A stretch of 64,000 nt of DNA, taken from Pohlia nutans (lineage: Eukaryota; Streptophyta; Bryopsida; Bryales; Mniaceae). Position 1 is the stretch's first letter; every line of letters starts with the position of its first letter. The translations under genes and the position numbers were made by a program. This document shows positions 51,226 through 61,891 of the stretch, piece after piece. Under the pieces are notes generated by a model. The model made no database searches. It was not told where the DNA came from and saw only the letters and a list, made by a program, of their open reading frames with translations. Location: assembly GCA_022496805.1 (NCBI GenBank), contig CM040085.1, forward strand, positions 21,047,811 to 21,111,810. Direction: 5' to 3'.

Positions 51226-52462
51226 CCGGAGTTCTTCCTGGTACATCTTCAAAGATTTATCCACATATCTACATTTCTCCCATGAATAGTGTGACCTACT
51301 GTCCACGTCCGTAAACGGTTTGACCTGAACAATCCACGAAAAATTATGGTTCATGCATGGTTGACATATTCATATACTTTCGTTGCTTGTAGGCCAGTCG
51401 GTGTCAAATCAAATTGTAACCTACTTTGGTTCCACAAATGGCATTCAAAGCTTTGTAAGCAAACACCAAACAAGCACGGGCAGTGTTTTTCATGTGTTTT
51501 CTTTTTCTTGAAGCCTAACTGGCAATGTAAAAAATGTTCGGTGAAATCTTCTTGGGGGGTGCACTGTACTAAACACGTACAAGTATACGTGAGTGCACAG
51601 AAGGGGTATTGATTCGAACATTGTCGTATTACGTATAGATACAATAAACATATTTAGAGCTGAAAATATTGACGTATACTTACATTAAACATATATTTAG
51701 GACGGAATAGATCTGTATACAAAGGTTTTTAGACATATAACCCTTTGTATACATGGGGTTTTTTAAAGGGGGTCATGAATGCACGTGATTCTCAAACACA
51801 ATGTAGAGTGCACCCCCCGAGGAAATTTTAAGCTTACAATCATATTTTGATAGAATTTCTTCATATTTTGGTAGTTTTCTTCACAAAATATGGCTGTCTT
51901 CACAAAAATTATAAAGAAAGTTTGGCGAAAAAATTCAATTTTTTCAATTTTTTTCCTTAACAAAAGAGGAATGCCATATTTTGTAAAGAAATTAGATGAA
52001 ATGTAGCCAAAAAAAATTAATGATCAGCATGGGCTCTTGACTTCTTGTACCACGTGGTATGACCATAACATAATAGAGCAGTTCAAGAAGCCTCCCATTT
52101 GGAACTAGATCAAATGAACATCTTTTAATGAGATCCAGTTTTCACCTTCTACAACAGGTCGTAACATTGGGAGCCGGTGGTTCTCCCTTCAAGAACTATA
52201 CACAAAATTTCAGTTTCTCCCATTTTTGTGGTCCCCACGGTGATTAATTTGCTGGAAGTTGATACCGCTCATACTCACAGCCATGTTCATGAAGATAGTG
52301 ACCTTGGGTGTAGGTAACTTGCTAATTATGGAACAAGAGGGACTTCATGAACTGCTTTATTATGTTATGGACTATGTGATTCAAATTCCTACTTGTAGTG
52401 AATGTGTTCTCATGTACTCCTCTGTCCCGTAATAAGCTTCGTGTTAATGGAAAGTTCATAAA
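51226..52462. other. Intergenic sequence, no gene recognised
   Basis: Two opposed ORFs overlap at 51346-51644 and neither looks like a known protein. 51770-52010 is a dense AT stretch with repeated words such as TTTTGTGAAGA and CTTCACAAAA. Confidence 0.4.
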
Positions 52463-52990
52463 TTAACCCTTCAACGTCTGGTAAAACCTCATCAATTCTT
52501 CACATTTTAAAAATTATTAGATATTTTTAGTATTTTCCTCAAATAATTTATTGTTATATTGATTTATCTTGATTGATTAAAAATGAATTTTATACGTTTT
52601 TTTAATGTTTTTTTCTTGTAAAACTCATAGTAATTACAAAAGTTCTTAAAATAGTATAATTTTTTTAGGGAAAATGTAAACGATAGTGATGAGCAACAAG
52701 GTGTAGGTTGCCTGCTTCTTGAGCTTACATGGAAAGAAATTCAATAGAAAAACATTTTTTGTATCGTACATTGGAATTTTAGGGATTTGAGCTTTAAAGT
52801 GCTATAAAAAAACGCAATTATAATAATTTTGAAAAAAATGATGAATTGGACTAAAAAGTAGAAGATAGCCCCTACATTGTCATGGTTGAGACCGATTTCA
52901 ATTGAAATTAGGAACTAGGTGAAAATCAACGTTTGATTGAAAAACAACCAAACATGGCCCGATGGAGCTCTTTGCACGCTTAAGGGTTAA
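52463..52990 (+). mobile_element. TTAA element, family B, copy B2 (528 bp)
   Basis: Left TTAACCCTTCAACG; right on the minus strand TTAACCCTTAAGCGTGCAAA. The subterminal hairpin of B1 is half decayed here (GCTCC facing CGGGC). Full-length alignment with B1. Its right TTAA is the left TTAA of element K. Confidence 0.8.
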
Positions 52991-53217
52991 CCCTTTGAAG
53001 CTACGCAACCACATTGTGGTTGCAAAGGCATTTTTTTGCAAACTCTTGTAAGGTCCACTTTTAACCAAGCATCAATTTCTAAAGTTGAGATGTGGGGATT
53101 CAACTCACGCACACACTACAAAAAAATAAAAATAAAAAATGATTTGGAGTTGTGAAGCTCTCAAAAATACCCATGTTCAAAACACCAAAATATTGCATTG
53201 CCTCAAAATATAGCTAG
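52987..53217 (+). mobile_element. TTAA element K, left end
   Basis: Begins TTAACCCTTTGAAGCTAC and is followed at once by a 19-base perfect hairpin GCAACCACATTGTGGTTGC. The right end was not found. The hairpins at 53218 and 53417 may lie within K or be separate. Confidence 0.5.
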
Positions 53218-53326
53218 TAATGAAGTAATTGACCTCTTTTTGTCATTTTTTTGTGACACCATATTGTTGTAGTGAGGAAAAATATGGTAGCACAAAAAGT
53301 GATAAAATAGGTCAATTACTTTATTA
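53218..53326. repeat. Small foldback hairpin (~46-bp arms)
   Basis: Left arm 53218-53265, right arm 53281-53326, loop of 15. The arm ends AAGTAATTGACCT and AGGTCAATTACTT pair without mismatch and the centre pairs through ACCATATT and AATATGGT. A few mismatches and one or two bulges give it a microRNA-precursor-like shape. Confidence 0.7.
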
Positions 53327-53416
53327 TATAATTAAACTAAAATTCGGCTTTAATTTTTTTATTTTGAATTGAATGTGGACACACAAATACATAAGAATAC
53401 CACCTCATTTTGCAAC

Positions 53417-53782
53417 ACTATAAACACGCAATTTGCTATTTACGCACTTGGCCATATAATCATGCACTTGGTCCCCGGAAGCATTAAAAATATTGTCTAA
53501 AAAACTGTCTAAAAAACAACCATTTTTGTCGTTCTACAATTACTTTCATTGTAAACAAACAATTATTTATTTTTATTTTTATTTTTATTTTTATCTTTAT
53601 CTTTTATCTTTATCTTTTATTTTATTTTTTATTTTATTTTTTCTTTATTTTCTTTCATTTATCTTATTTCTTTCTTGTTTCAATTTCTTTTCCTTCTTGT
53701 CTTCCTTTTTGTCTTCTTCTTTTTCTTCTATTTTTTTTCATTCCTCTTGTGGCAGCCGCAAATCCTTCGCCCGCACCAAAGA

Positions 53783-53820
<38 letters not shown>

Positions 53821-54039
53821 AAACTTTTTTGTTTTTGTTTTTTTTTGTTTTTGTCTTTGGTGCGGGCGAAGGATTTGCGGCTGCCACAAGAGGAATGAAA
53901 AAAAGAAAAAGAAAAAGAAGAAGACAAGAAGGAAGACAAGAAGGAAAAGAAATTGAAGACAAGAAAGAAATAAGATAAATGAAACAAAATAAAGAAAAGA
54001 TATAAGAAAAAATAAAATAAAAGATAAAGATAAAAGATA

Positions 54040-54071
<32 letters not shown>

Positions 54072-54214
54072 TTTGTTTACAATGAAAGTAATTGTAGAAC
54101 GACAAAATCGTTCTTTTTTAGAGAACTTTTTACACGAAAAAGTTTAAGCAAGATTTGCTCATGAAATGAACGCACTTGACCAAGTGCATAAATAGCGAAT
54201 TGCGTGTTTATATT
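53417..54214. repeat. Large foldback hairpin, ~365-bp arms
   Basis: Left arm 53417-53783 is the inverted copy of 53853-54214, with a spacer made of a 35-base A run (53784-53818) and a T-rich part. The innermost 45 bp (53739-53783 against 53853-53897) pair perfectly and are GC-rich (GGCAGCCGCAAATCC, GCCCGCACCAAAGAC). Further out are TTTTTA/TTTATC repeats, then GTTCTACAATTACTTTCATT, and at the edge TAAACACGCAATT and TTTGGCCA/GCACTTGG-like words. The long ORFs on both strands inside it are low-complexity artefacts. Confidence 0.88.
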
Positions 54215-54625
54215 GTTCCTTACTCCGACTTCTACCTGCTAACAAAAATTTGAATCTTTGGAAGCTTTTGTGTAATGAATATGAATTGCTTTCACATTAG
54301 ACATCAAAGTTGGTAAATTGACATTTTTTCAAGTTTGGGCATCTTCCTTGCACCATATTTGGCACAAAATACGTCATACACAACTTGTATTGTAGAAAAA
54401 AATTGGTGATTGACAAACTATTGTTGTGAGTGTGAGGAGCGTTTTAGTGAATGGTGGATTATAGGGTCCCATAACATTCATGGACCCTATTGTACAGCAG
54501 GGTAACAAAATGATTGTCGTTTTCTCATTAGAGCATGGAAAAAAAGGATAAAATCTGCCATCTTTGAAAAGGCCCCACGTGCACATAAATGGTCCACTAT
54601 CCACTAAATTTGGAATGTAGCTTTT

Positions 54626-54711
54626 TTATGAGCTAGTTTCATGTGTGCCAAGTTTTGTAGCCTAAAGATTTACCAAACTAGAATTATTGCAAATTTACTA
54701 GGGAATATGTT
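54626..54711 (+). repeat. Third copy of the 54862 foldback arm
   Basis: Reads ATGAGCTAGTTTCATGTGTG and continues through AGATTTACCAAAC and ATTATTGCAAATTTACTA. It is a direct relative of the right arm at 54995-55107. Confidence 0.65.
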
Positions 54712-54861
54712 TTTTTGGGGGTCATTAAGTTAATGTTAATGAAAATATGACACCTCATGCTTTGAAAATCTAATTTTACATCATGCATAATTGTCTAACA
54801 TAAGTACTTCTCAAATGTATCAACCACATTTCAATATGAAGTTGCACACTTGTTTCATGAC

Positions 54862-55107
54862 CATTTAAAGTTCGTGTTTGAAAATTGCAACATTCGATAT
54901 ACATGTGTATTTGTTAGTAAATTTGCAATAATTATGTTTTGATAAATCTTTAAGCTACAAAACTTGGCACGCATGTTATTAGCTCATAAAGGAACATGTG
55001 CGCCAAGTTATAAGACCGAAAGATTTATCAAAACAAAATTATTGCAAATTCACTAACAAATACACATGCATACAAAAATGCTACGATTTTCAAACACAAT
55101 TTTTTCA
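54862..55107. repeat. Foldback hairpin, ~120-bp arms
   Basis: Left arm 54862-54994 and right arm 54995-55107, almost without spacer. Well-paired blocks are GTGTTTGAAAAT, CATGTGTATTTGTTAGT, AATTTGCAATAATT, TGTTTTGATAAATCTT and ACTTGGC(A/G)C. Confidence 0.75.
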
Positions 55108-55114
55108 TCGGTCA

Positions 55115-55482
55115 TTGACTTTTTGCATTGTGGATTTTTTACTATATATTTATGAGAAGTTAGCTTCATGCATCTGTGATCTGATTAGAAAGGGGATGAT
55201 TTGTGAAATTTCTATGCCTCATTTCATATTGTAATGATTCATCCAAAAATTCAAAGATTTCGAAGTAAAAGTGCATTTAAAAAGTCAACTCATAAATTTA
55301 AGCAATCTAAAAATCTCCAAAAATCACTACAGTTGGAGTATTACATTTCAACCAATCACAACAAATTTCATGTAGAAATTTTCAATATCATATTCGTAAT
55401 CAAATTACAAAAGAATTTTGAATTTCAAGTTTCAAATTTTATACTAAAATATTGGTGACAACAATCATAGGTCTAACTGTGA
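55115..55482 (-). mobile_element. TTAA element, family C, truncated copy C4
   Basis: Minus orientation; follows the C interior from TTGCATTGTGGATTTTT to GGTCTAACTGTGAACCG, where similarity stops before the expected left terminus. The right end with the hairpin is also missing. Confidence 0.7.
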
Positions 55483-56189
55483 ACCGTCGAGATGGTCCAC
55501 TTTCACGATAAACCTTTACCGTGAGGTTTTTTATTCTTTTCTATCATTTATTTGTCCAAGTGCAGCGTTTTAGCTGATCAGGCATTTTGGCATATCGTGT
55601 GCACTTTGCTTTTGGTTTTAGTTGGCCTTTTTATTATTCCTATTTGTCTGAGTAATTTTAGCTGCGTAGCATTTTCTAACCAATTAATCGTGGGATTTTT
55701 AGTGTTTGTACGATTTTGTCTATTATTTTGGTAGGGTATTATTTTAGATTATCATTGTAGAATTTGGACAATTCTTTGTAACTAAAGTCCAAGTTCTAGT
55801 GTTGAGGACTTAACTCCCGATTTACTAGGAGTAAAGTGGGAGTTTTGTTAGTGTTAGACTAGAATTTCTTCTAGATGGATGATAATTCTTGGATGGGAGT
55901 CCATTGGATGGATGTAGCTTGGGGTGGGATTTTGAAACCCACCCCTGTCGCAAAGCCAAGAGAGAGAGTTAGTTGCTTGGACGTTAGGCTAGTTTTTGAA
56001 TCGGGATCAGGAGAGGGATTGAGGAGAAAAATTGTTGGATTGAAGTGAGATTTGGGTTAGGGTTCTTGGTTGTGTAGTAGTGATTAGAAGAACAAGGAGT
56101 GTGAGAAGGGGGCGGAGGCCTGCCGGATCTAGGAGGAAAAAATTGGTGAGTAGTGTGTGTTTTTGGGAGTGAGATTAGATCAAGTTTGT
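55483..56189. other. Intergenic sequence upstream of a GC-rich island
   Basis: From about 55950 the sequence becomes purine-rich (AGAGAGAGAG, GGGATTGAGGAG). GGTGAGTAG at 56142 resembles a splice donor, so a decayed transcribed unit is possible. No protein recognised. Confidence 0.35.
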
Positions 56190-56800
56190 ATTAGGAAAAC
56201 GATGAGGATTGGAGAGTGCCGGCGATAAGCACCGAGGCGCTGTGGTGCCTGGCGAGTGCGGCTGTGGAGCAGAGGCATCACGGCGCGTGGAAAACACTGC
56301 AGTGCGAGGGGCGGAGCGTGAGCAGAGGTGTCCCGGGAAGTGCGAAGCAGCAGTGGGAGAGCTTGACGAGTCCAAAGCGGCAAGATCTGGGTGGCGAGGT
56401 CGGCGACGAGTGCAAAGGGGGAGCGCGTGGCGTGAGATCTCGGTGTGCATTCGGGAGTTGCGGAATCGGGAGTACTGGACGACGCTGCAGACCCACGACG
56501 ACCGGTTGCAGGAGCAGCAACACCAATTCCACAGCATTCAGACGCAAAAGCAGCCGCAAGCGAACGAGGGTGCAACCAGGGCGCGGAGTTGGAGTCCGGT
56601 GGTGGTGATCGTGGAGAACTGAACAAATCGGGAAGAGGTGCCGGAGGAGAGGAGCAACGAGGCGCGGCGCCCGGAATTTCACAATGAGGACCGCCAGGCG
56701 CGACGGGGAGCAGCGGAGGCAACCGGAGCAAACAAGGCGCGATCGCTTCAACACCGACAACGCCATCTCTGCTCACACAGCCTGTCTCTCTCCCCGTGTG
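56190..56800. other. GC-rich island open in several frames
   Basis: About 600 bp of high GC in an AT-rich setting. Several frames on both strands are open (up to 198 codons on the minus strand, 137 on the plus strand). The plus frame 56209-56622 ends with NREYWTTLQTHDDRLQEQQ followed by Gln-rich sequence, vaguely like a coiled-coil gag segment. Open frames on both strands are expected from high GC alone, so I do not call a gene. Confidence 0.35.
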
Positions 56801-57524
56801 ACATTACGGAAGGAGACAGGGTGATATTAGAGAGGGAGCCTTGTTTACCTCTCCCTCCCTTGTTTACCTTCTTTACGGTTGTTATTGGAATGCTAGTGTG
56901 TATGGATGATTAGGGCGATTAGGGAGCATTTGTGTGACACTCCTAGGTAATTTCAGTTGCCAAAACTCTTGTATGTGGATCTCATGAACTTCTCCAATTT
57001 ATGCTTGGTAAATGGCGTTGACACTTGTTGTTGGAATTTGTGTGGTGTGGTGTGAATTTTAGTCCGGTGAGGGTTATAGCGCGGAAGCGTTGCCCAATTT
57101 TCACCGGGCTAACTCATACTTAAGTCTAAGAACTTAGGGGTAAAAATTAGGTTTTTGGGCACGACGCGGAAGCGTTGCCCAAATTTCCTCCAAACTCCTC
57201 ATAGTTCCATGATTGTGTTATCCAATTGTAAGGGTGTTTGTTGTAGGGTTTAGGGCTCAAAAGAACTCCGATTTGTGGAGTTTTGATGCCCGTTTTAAAC
57301 CATACTTGTATGCTGTAATTTCTAGACTCATGTGATGTATGGGCACTTGGGAGTACAATTGAGCAATTTAAAGCCCATTTTTGACCACTTAAGTCCCCAT
57401 GGACCATTTGATGTAGAATTGAGGTGTTTTGTGGTCATTTTTAGTTCAATTATTAGTATCATTGTGTGCTGCCATTTTGGGTGAGGGTGCAATTTCACCT
57501 CACCCACTTGGTTTTCTCATCAAA
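56801..57524. other. Intergenic sequence with a short direct repeat
   Basis: GCGGAAGCGTTGCCCAA occurs twice (about 57082 and 57163). No gene recognised. Confidence 0.4.
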
Positions 57525-57816
57525 TTAACCCCTAAAGGACCACGAGGCCACCACGTGGCTTCTGGAACTAGAAAGCGAGGAAATTCGAGTTGTTTGTAAT
57601 AAAATTTAGAAGGAACTTTTAATTTTAACTTTCAAAATTGATAATTAAATATTGGTGATAGTATTAGTGAATCGAACCGTACGGATGGAATCTAAAATTC
57701 AAAATCTAGAACTTTCATTTGTATATAAATTCTAAAATATTCTTCTAAATAGTAGTTTATGATGATTTTTCTCAAATTGTCAATTCCAGGGACACCATGG
57801 TACGTTTAGGGGTTAA
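57525..57816 (+). mobile_element. TTAA element AC (292 bp), A-like left end with C-like interior
   Basis: Left end TTAACCCCTAAAGGACCACG and the following GTGGCTTCTG, AACTAGAAA match element A; the rest (ATCGAACCGTACGG, then AAAATTCAAAATCTAGAA) follows family C, minus orientation. Right end on the minus strand TTAACCCCTAAACGTACC, with the palindrome ACCATGGT. Left hairpin GCCAC-CAC-GTGGC-like, 23 bases in. Both TTAA flanks intact. Confidence 0.8.
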
Positions 57817-57935
57817 TTTGCAATAGGGAGAGGAAAGGTTACACCAGGTAGAGCGCACTTCTTAGTTTGAAAAATTGTGTGATTGCACTCGACACTTTTT
57901 AGGAATATGGTTATGAATTTGGATTTTTTCGTCAG

Positions 57936-58814
57936 GCAAAGTATTTAGTAGACGAGGCAAAGGATAAGAGCAATCGTATCCTGGATGTGAGCAAATGGAA
58001 TAGCGTTTTTCCACAGGACATTCCAGAACAGCTCAATGGGTATGTTTCTGAATTCTTTGCCGACTTTCTTAGAATTGACCATTTGTACAGTGCAATTTCT
58101 ATATTATCGCTAGTCCGAGGTAATGAGGCCGCAGTCAACTCATTCTGAGATTCTTTGCCTGAAGTTATGAGTTGACATAGTATGTACCAGTGATTTTTTT
58201 GGTTGCTAATTTTAGCCAAGTTGCTACATAAAATTTGGGCTGGCTAACTGATACAATGAAGGATTTTTGAAAAAAGAAGGAATAATAGCCAGATTTCCTA
58301 CATGGAGTCAAGATGTGTAGCCTCTTTAAACCTAGGTAGCACATGTGTATTACCTTGATATTCCCTATATATTAAGATTAAAAGAGCATCTAAGGAGCCT
58401 GGATTGCTCTTCAAGCCATGGAAAAGTAGCAAAAATGCTAAACTGTTTCCTGACAAAAAAAATATCACTGGCATGTACTCTTGTGTCGCAGTTGTGACTC
58501 TGGTATGTTCATGTTGAAATACGCTGACTACCACTGCCGGGGAACTTCATTATCTTTTTCTCAGGTTTGTAAACTCGACTTGTTCATGATAATATGACGA
58601 ATACTGTTTCTTACTTTTGGTGGTTTTTGTTATTCTTCTGGTTTTTGATAATTATTCTGTAAATTGATGTTAATACATGCATAAATGGTGAATCCTTTAA
58701 ATAGAATATGGTAGTTATTCGGCTGACTTTCCAGTGATTCTTCTTTGGCAGGCGGACATGGAATATTTCCGAAGAAGAACAGTGTATGAAATTTTGCAGA
58801 ACGAGGCCACGTAA
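57936..58814 (+). pseudogene. ESD4/ULP1-like SUMO protease, last three exons only
   Basis: Exons 57936-58039, 58492-58564 and 58752-58814 join in phase and end at TAA. They give KYLVDEAKDKSNRILDVSKW, FPQDIPEQLNG, CDSGMFMLKYADYHCRG, TSLSFSQADMEYFRRRTVYE and ILQNEAT, which is the C-terminus of plant ULP1-type SUMO proteases such as ESD4. In that family the motif is NGxDCGMF with Cys as the nucleophile. Here it reads NGCDSGMF, so Ser replaces the catalytic Cys, and the preceding exons with the catalytic His and Asp are absent from the window. Introns are kept, so it arose by DNA duplication or truncation, not from mRNA. The TTAA element AC ends 120 bp upstream. Probably a non-functional fragment, although splicing signals and frame are intact. 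Confidence 0.8.
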
Positions 58815-59206
58815 CGAGCAAAGAGAATCTTTTTACATTCCTGCCCGTAAATGAGATTCTGGTGCATACAGTTTGGCCTTAACATTTTATCATTTCCACT
58901 TATTCGTCAGCATGGAACGATATACAAGGGCCTGCGGGTATGTGTTTCAAAGACAAATTCTCATTTGGCAAGATCCTGCACCTGGGCCATGCCCTGCTGT
59001 TGAATGAAAGCTTGCCATAAGGCCCCCAGATGTTAATCTCCTTCAGGTGTTGCATGCATTTGCATCAATTTGGGGTTCTTTTTGCAAGGTAAAATATTTT
59101 TGAAGTACCGGTATTAGCAATTGAGAACATTTGATGTTTTCAGCAACAAATTGCTCTGAATTTTCGAAGTAGCTTATACCACTTAGACTCGATCAATGAT
59201 ATCGTA
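58815..59206 (+). other. Likely 3'-UTR remnant of the SUMO-protease fragment
   Basis: Sequence after the stop codon with less AT bias than its surroundings (58900-59060). No ORF of note. Could be the old 3' untranslated region. Confidence 0.35.
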
Positions 59207-59701
59207 CTTTAGGGGCAGCTTTGTTGCCCCTCGGTCGAATAATTAATTAATTTCAAAATCTGGTGTCCGGCAGTAAAAAAAGTAATTTTTAAAAATTAGA
59301 CTGTTTGAGGAAATAAATAACTATAAGTTTGACTGTGAGGTTACAATCGTTTCTCAGCAACAGGTCGTTGGTCGTAGCACCCATCGGCCGCGACTATAAC
59401 CCCAACCCCCGCCCCCCCTCCTCCCCCCTCCAAAATAAACCTCCGGCTCTTTCAACCAGCCTCCGCCTTCCTAAACCAGCCTCCGCCTTCCTAAACCAGC
59501 ATTCGCCTCCAACCAGCTTCCGCCTCCCTCAAGTAGCTTCCGCCTTCCTCAAGTAGCTTTTTGGTTCATGTCTTGGATTTCATTATATTTTTTCATTCAT
59601 CTAATTTTATTTCATGGTTTTCCGGCAAATTGGCAGCGTAATTTAAAAAAAAATCCGGCATTATTATTTGGAATTATTTTTTGTCAAAGCTGCCCCTAAA
59701 G
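59207..59701. mobile_element. TIR element L (~495 bp) carrying a 20-bp tandem array
   Basis: Terminal inverted repeats CTTTAGGGGCAGCTTTG at both ends, bordered by TA (59205-59206 and 59702-59703) or, read one step further in, by GTAC. A TA duplication would suggest a Tc1/mariner-type origin, but 4-bp GTAC fits as well. The interior holds a C-rich stretch and six copies of a 20-bp unit (59440-59556; CCTCCGCCTTCCTAAACCAG and variants) in otherwise AT-rich sequence. Confidence 0.75.
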
Positions 59702-60217
59702 TACGGTAGTCAAGTTTGGGTACAAAACTTTCTAGGATGGTGTTAAAGCAAGTCTAATTACACTTTGGAACCATAACGGAAAGTTAATGTGAAGAATCTG
59801 CCGAACTTATGGAAACTGAAATACATTAAACTCTGTAAAGAAATTCAATTACAGTTGGTATAATTTTGTTGTTGTTGTGTAGCCATTTCCATTATCTATA
59901 TATGAGTATGTTAGTGCATATTTAGCTGTTGTCTTCATGTCTTTCAATGTTGTAGAATTTTTAGGGAGTTCTTTTTTCTATTTGCTTGTTCATTGTTTTG
60001 CAAATCTACCATTTTCAGCGTACATTGGTTCAAGACACCTAGTTGTGTGCCCATTCCTAATCTTCTAGATGCACGCTACAAAATGTGTTAAAATTGTACG
60101 TATTTGTAAAATTCTTAGAGGTTGTATAATTAAATTCTCTCAAAAACTGTAATTTAGGGTATAGGAAAAGAGGGACATTCTTGAAATATTAGTAACATTA
60201 GGGACTTCTAAAATCCC
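59702..60217. other. AT-rich intergenic sequence, nothing recognised
   Basis: No ORF, repeat partner or terminal repeat seen. Confidence 0.5.
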
Positions 60218-60950
60218 TGAACTCCTAAAGGTTGGGCCTATGACCATGGAAACATGCTTTATTTGCCACACTCAATTTTGCGACTAAACATAATACAAGA
60301 ATTCAGCTTTATATTTTTAGTAGATGAAGCCACATGTCTACTACAAATCATGAATTTTTCATAAATTTTGGTGAAAATTTGAAATTACTATGGTTTATTG
60401 AAGTGATTGTAAGGAAAATTCATATCAATTACAAAATGTATTAAAAAATTCCCATTTTTCTACCAAAGGTGTAAATTACTATGAAGAAAAGTTTAGTTAA
60501 TGAAAATCATCCGTGTATCTAAATTTAGAAATTTTTGCTACACCTTGGTGATACCTACCGAGCTTGTAACTACAATAAAACACTCAATTTTCAAATTTTT
60601 CCAAAAATTCAAAGTGGAGTAGAAACTAGACTTGGCAAGCTTCATTTTGTTAGTTAAGCTCAAATGCAATGGAACTCATTTTCATAGCCTAAATTTAGTT
60701 TAAGTAGAACAAGCAAAAACATTCAAAATACACTACACGGTGAACCGTTTTTACGGCTCTTTTTGTAGTTGGGGCCCCATGTAAAATCTAATAATAGATT
60801 GAATGATTTGAATTTAACTTGAAGAGGTAGCATCACCAAGCAAAGGCCCTTCACATAAAGAATTGGATGGAAATCATCCATGCAGCAGTTGGAATTGAAC
60901 AGTCGACTTCATTCATAAGCCATATTTTGGTCTCTTCGGCATTTAGTTAA
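60218..60950 (+). mobile_element. TTAA element, family D, copy D2 (~733 bp)
   Basis: Starts with a decayed terminus TGAACTCCTAAAGGTTGGGC and aligns with D1 for about 670 bp. A likely right end lies at 60936-60950 (CGGCATTTAGTTAA), in the setting CATATTTTGGTCTCTTCGG, which resembles the family I end. Both termini have lost the standard CCC run. Confidence 0.65.
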
Positions 60951-61891
60951 GCCCTCATAATACCCTCCTAATTAATACTTGGTGTTCGCTCATGGTTACC
61001 AAAAAATACTATAAGTACGTGCCTCCCAAACATTACTATCACAGTATCACCTACTATCCCCAGTTAATTATTAATTTATGGTATTGTCACTACAATACTA
61101 CTTAGAATCAACATACCTTATGTGTTTGGAAATTGTGTACATAGTTAATTCAAATTGATAATAGATAAATTGCTAATTGTCACATGACATGTTGCCAATG
61201 GTTGAGAGTGTTATTAGATACTTTGTGATACTTCAAAAAAAATAAAAAAATCTCGTGTAGGTAATCAAAATTGACAAACATATATCCACTAGTGCTTTGC
61301 TTCTCTTTGCACCACCAGTGATGACGTGAAAGGCCATGAAATTGAAAAAGACATGAAAGTCTAAGCACTAGTGAAGTTACCTCGCTAAAAGAAATGTGGG
61401 ATTCTACAACTACAAGTATACGACTCAAACTAGTCTATAATGACTGATGTCGCTAGTAGCTTGTATACATACCCTATAAGCATTGGGAATTTATAAGTGG
61501 AACCTAAAGTCACCAATACAATTTTTTGAAAATCAGCTTCGACCTAAGATCGTCATTGGAAATTGTGCCTATATTCATTACAATGTTTTTACTGTAGCCC
61601 TGTACAAATGGTAGAAAATCCTATTATTACCATAAAATCACTATTATTATATAACAATAACACCTTGTTGTGGTTCAAATCCTTTTTATCCATCACTAAT
61701 TGTTTTATACCAAATGCATGACTCTAATAGGGCCCCTCAAAAAACGGTACAATTGAAATGTGGCTACAAAAAGATTATTTTACTGTATGTGTTGGTTTGC
61801 ATTTAAATATTCTAGACATAATGAACGGAAATAAGTATTGTGCACATCACAGGGCACATCATTTTTGGTACCTTTATGGATAACATCTAAT
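60951..61891. other. Intergenic sequence with faint repeat similarity
   Basis: 61290-61360 (GCTTTGCTTCTCTTTGCACC, GACATGAAAGTCTAAG) resembles 39610-39690. 61670-61682 contains GGTTCAAATCC but no tRNA structure around it. No gene. Confidence 0.4.

Noticed and set aside
53493..54105. Long ORFs on both strands rich in Phe, Lys and Arg
   Set aside because: They come from A/T-rich simple repeats in the arms of the foldback and mirror each other between strands.
56175..56776. Minus-strand ORFs of 120-198 codons, Pro/Ser/Ala-rich
   Set aside because: High GC removes stop codons in many frames at once; no recognisable domain, and the plus strand is equally open.
61670..61682. GGTTCAAATCC as a tRNA or SINE B box
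   Set aside because: No A box at a fitting distance and no cloverleaf can be drawn around it.
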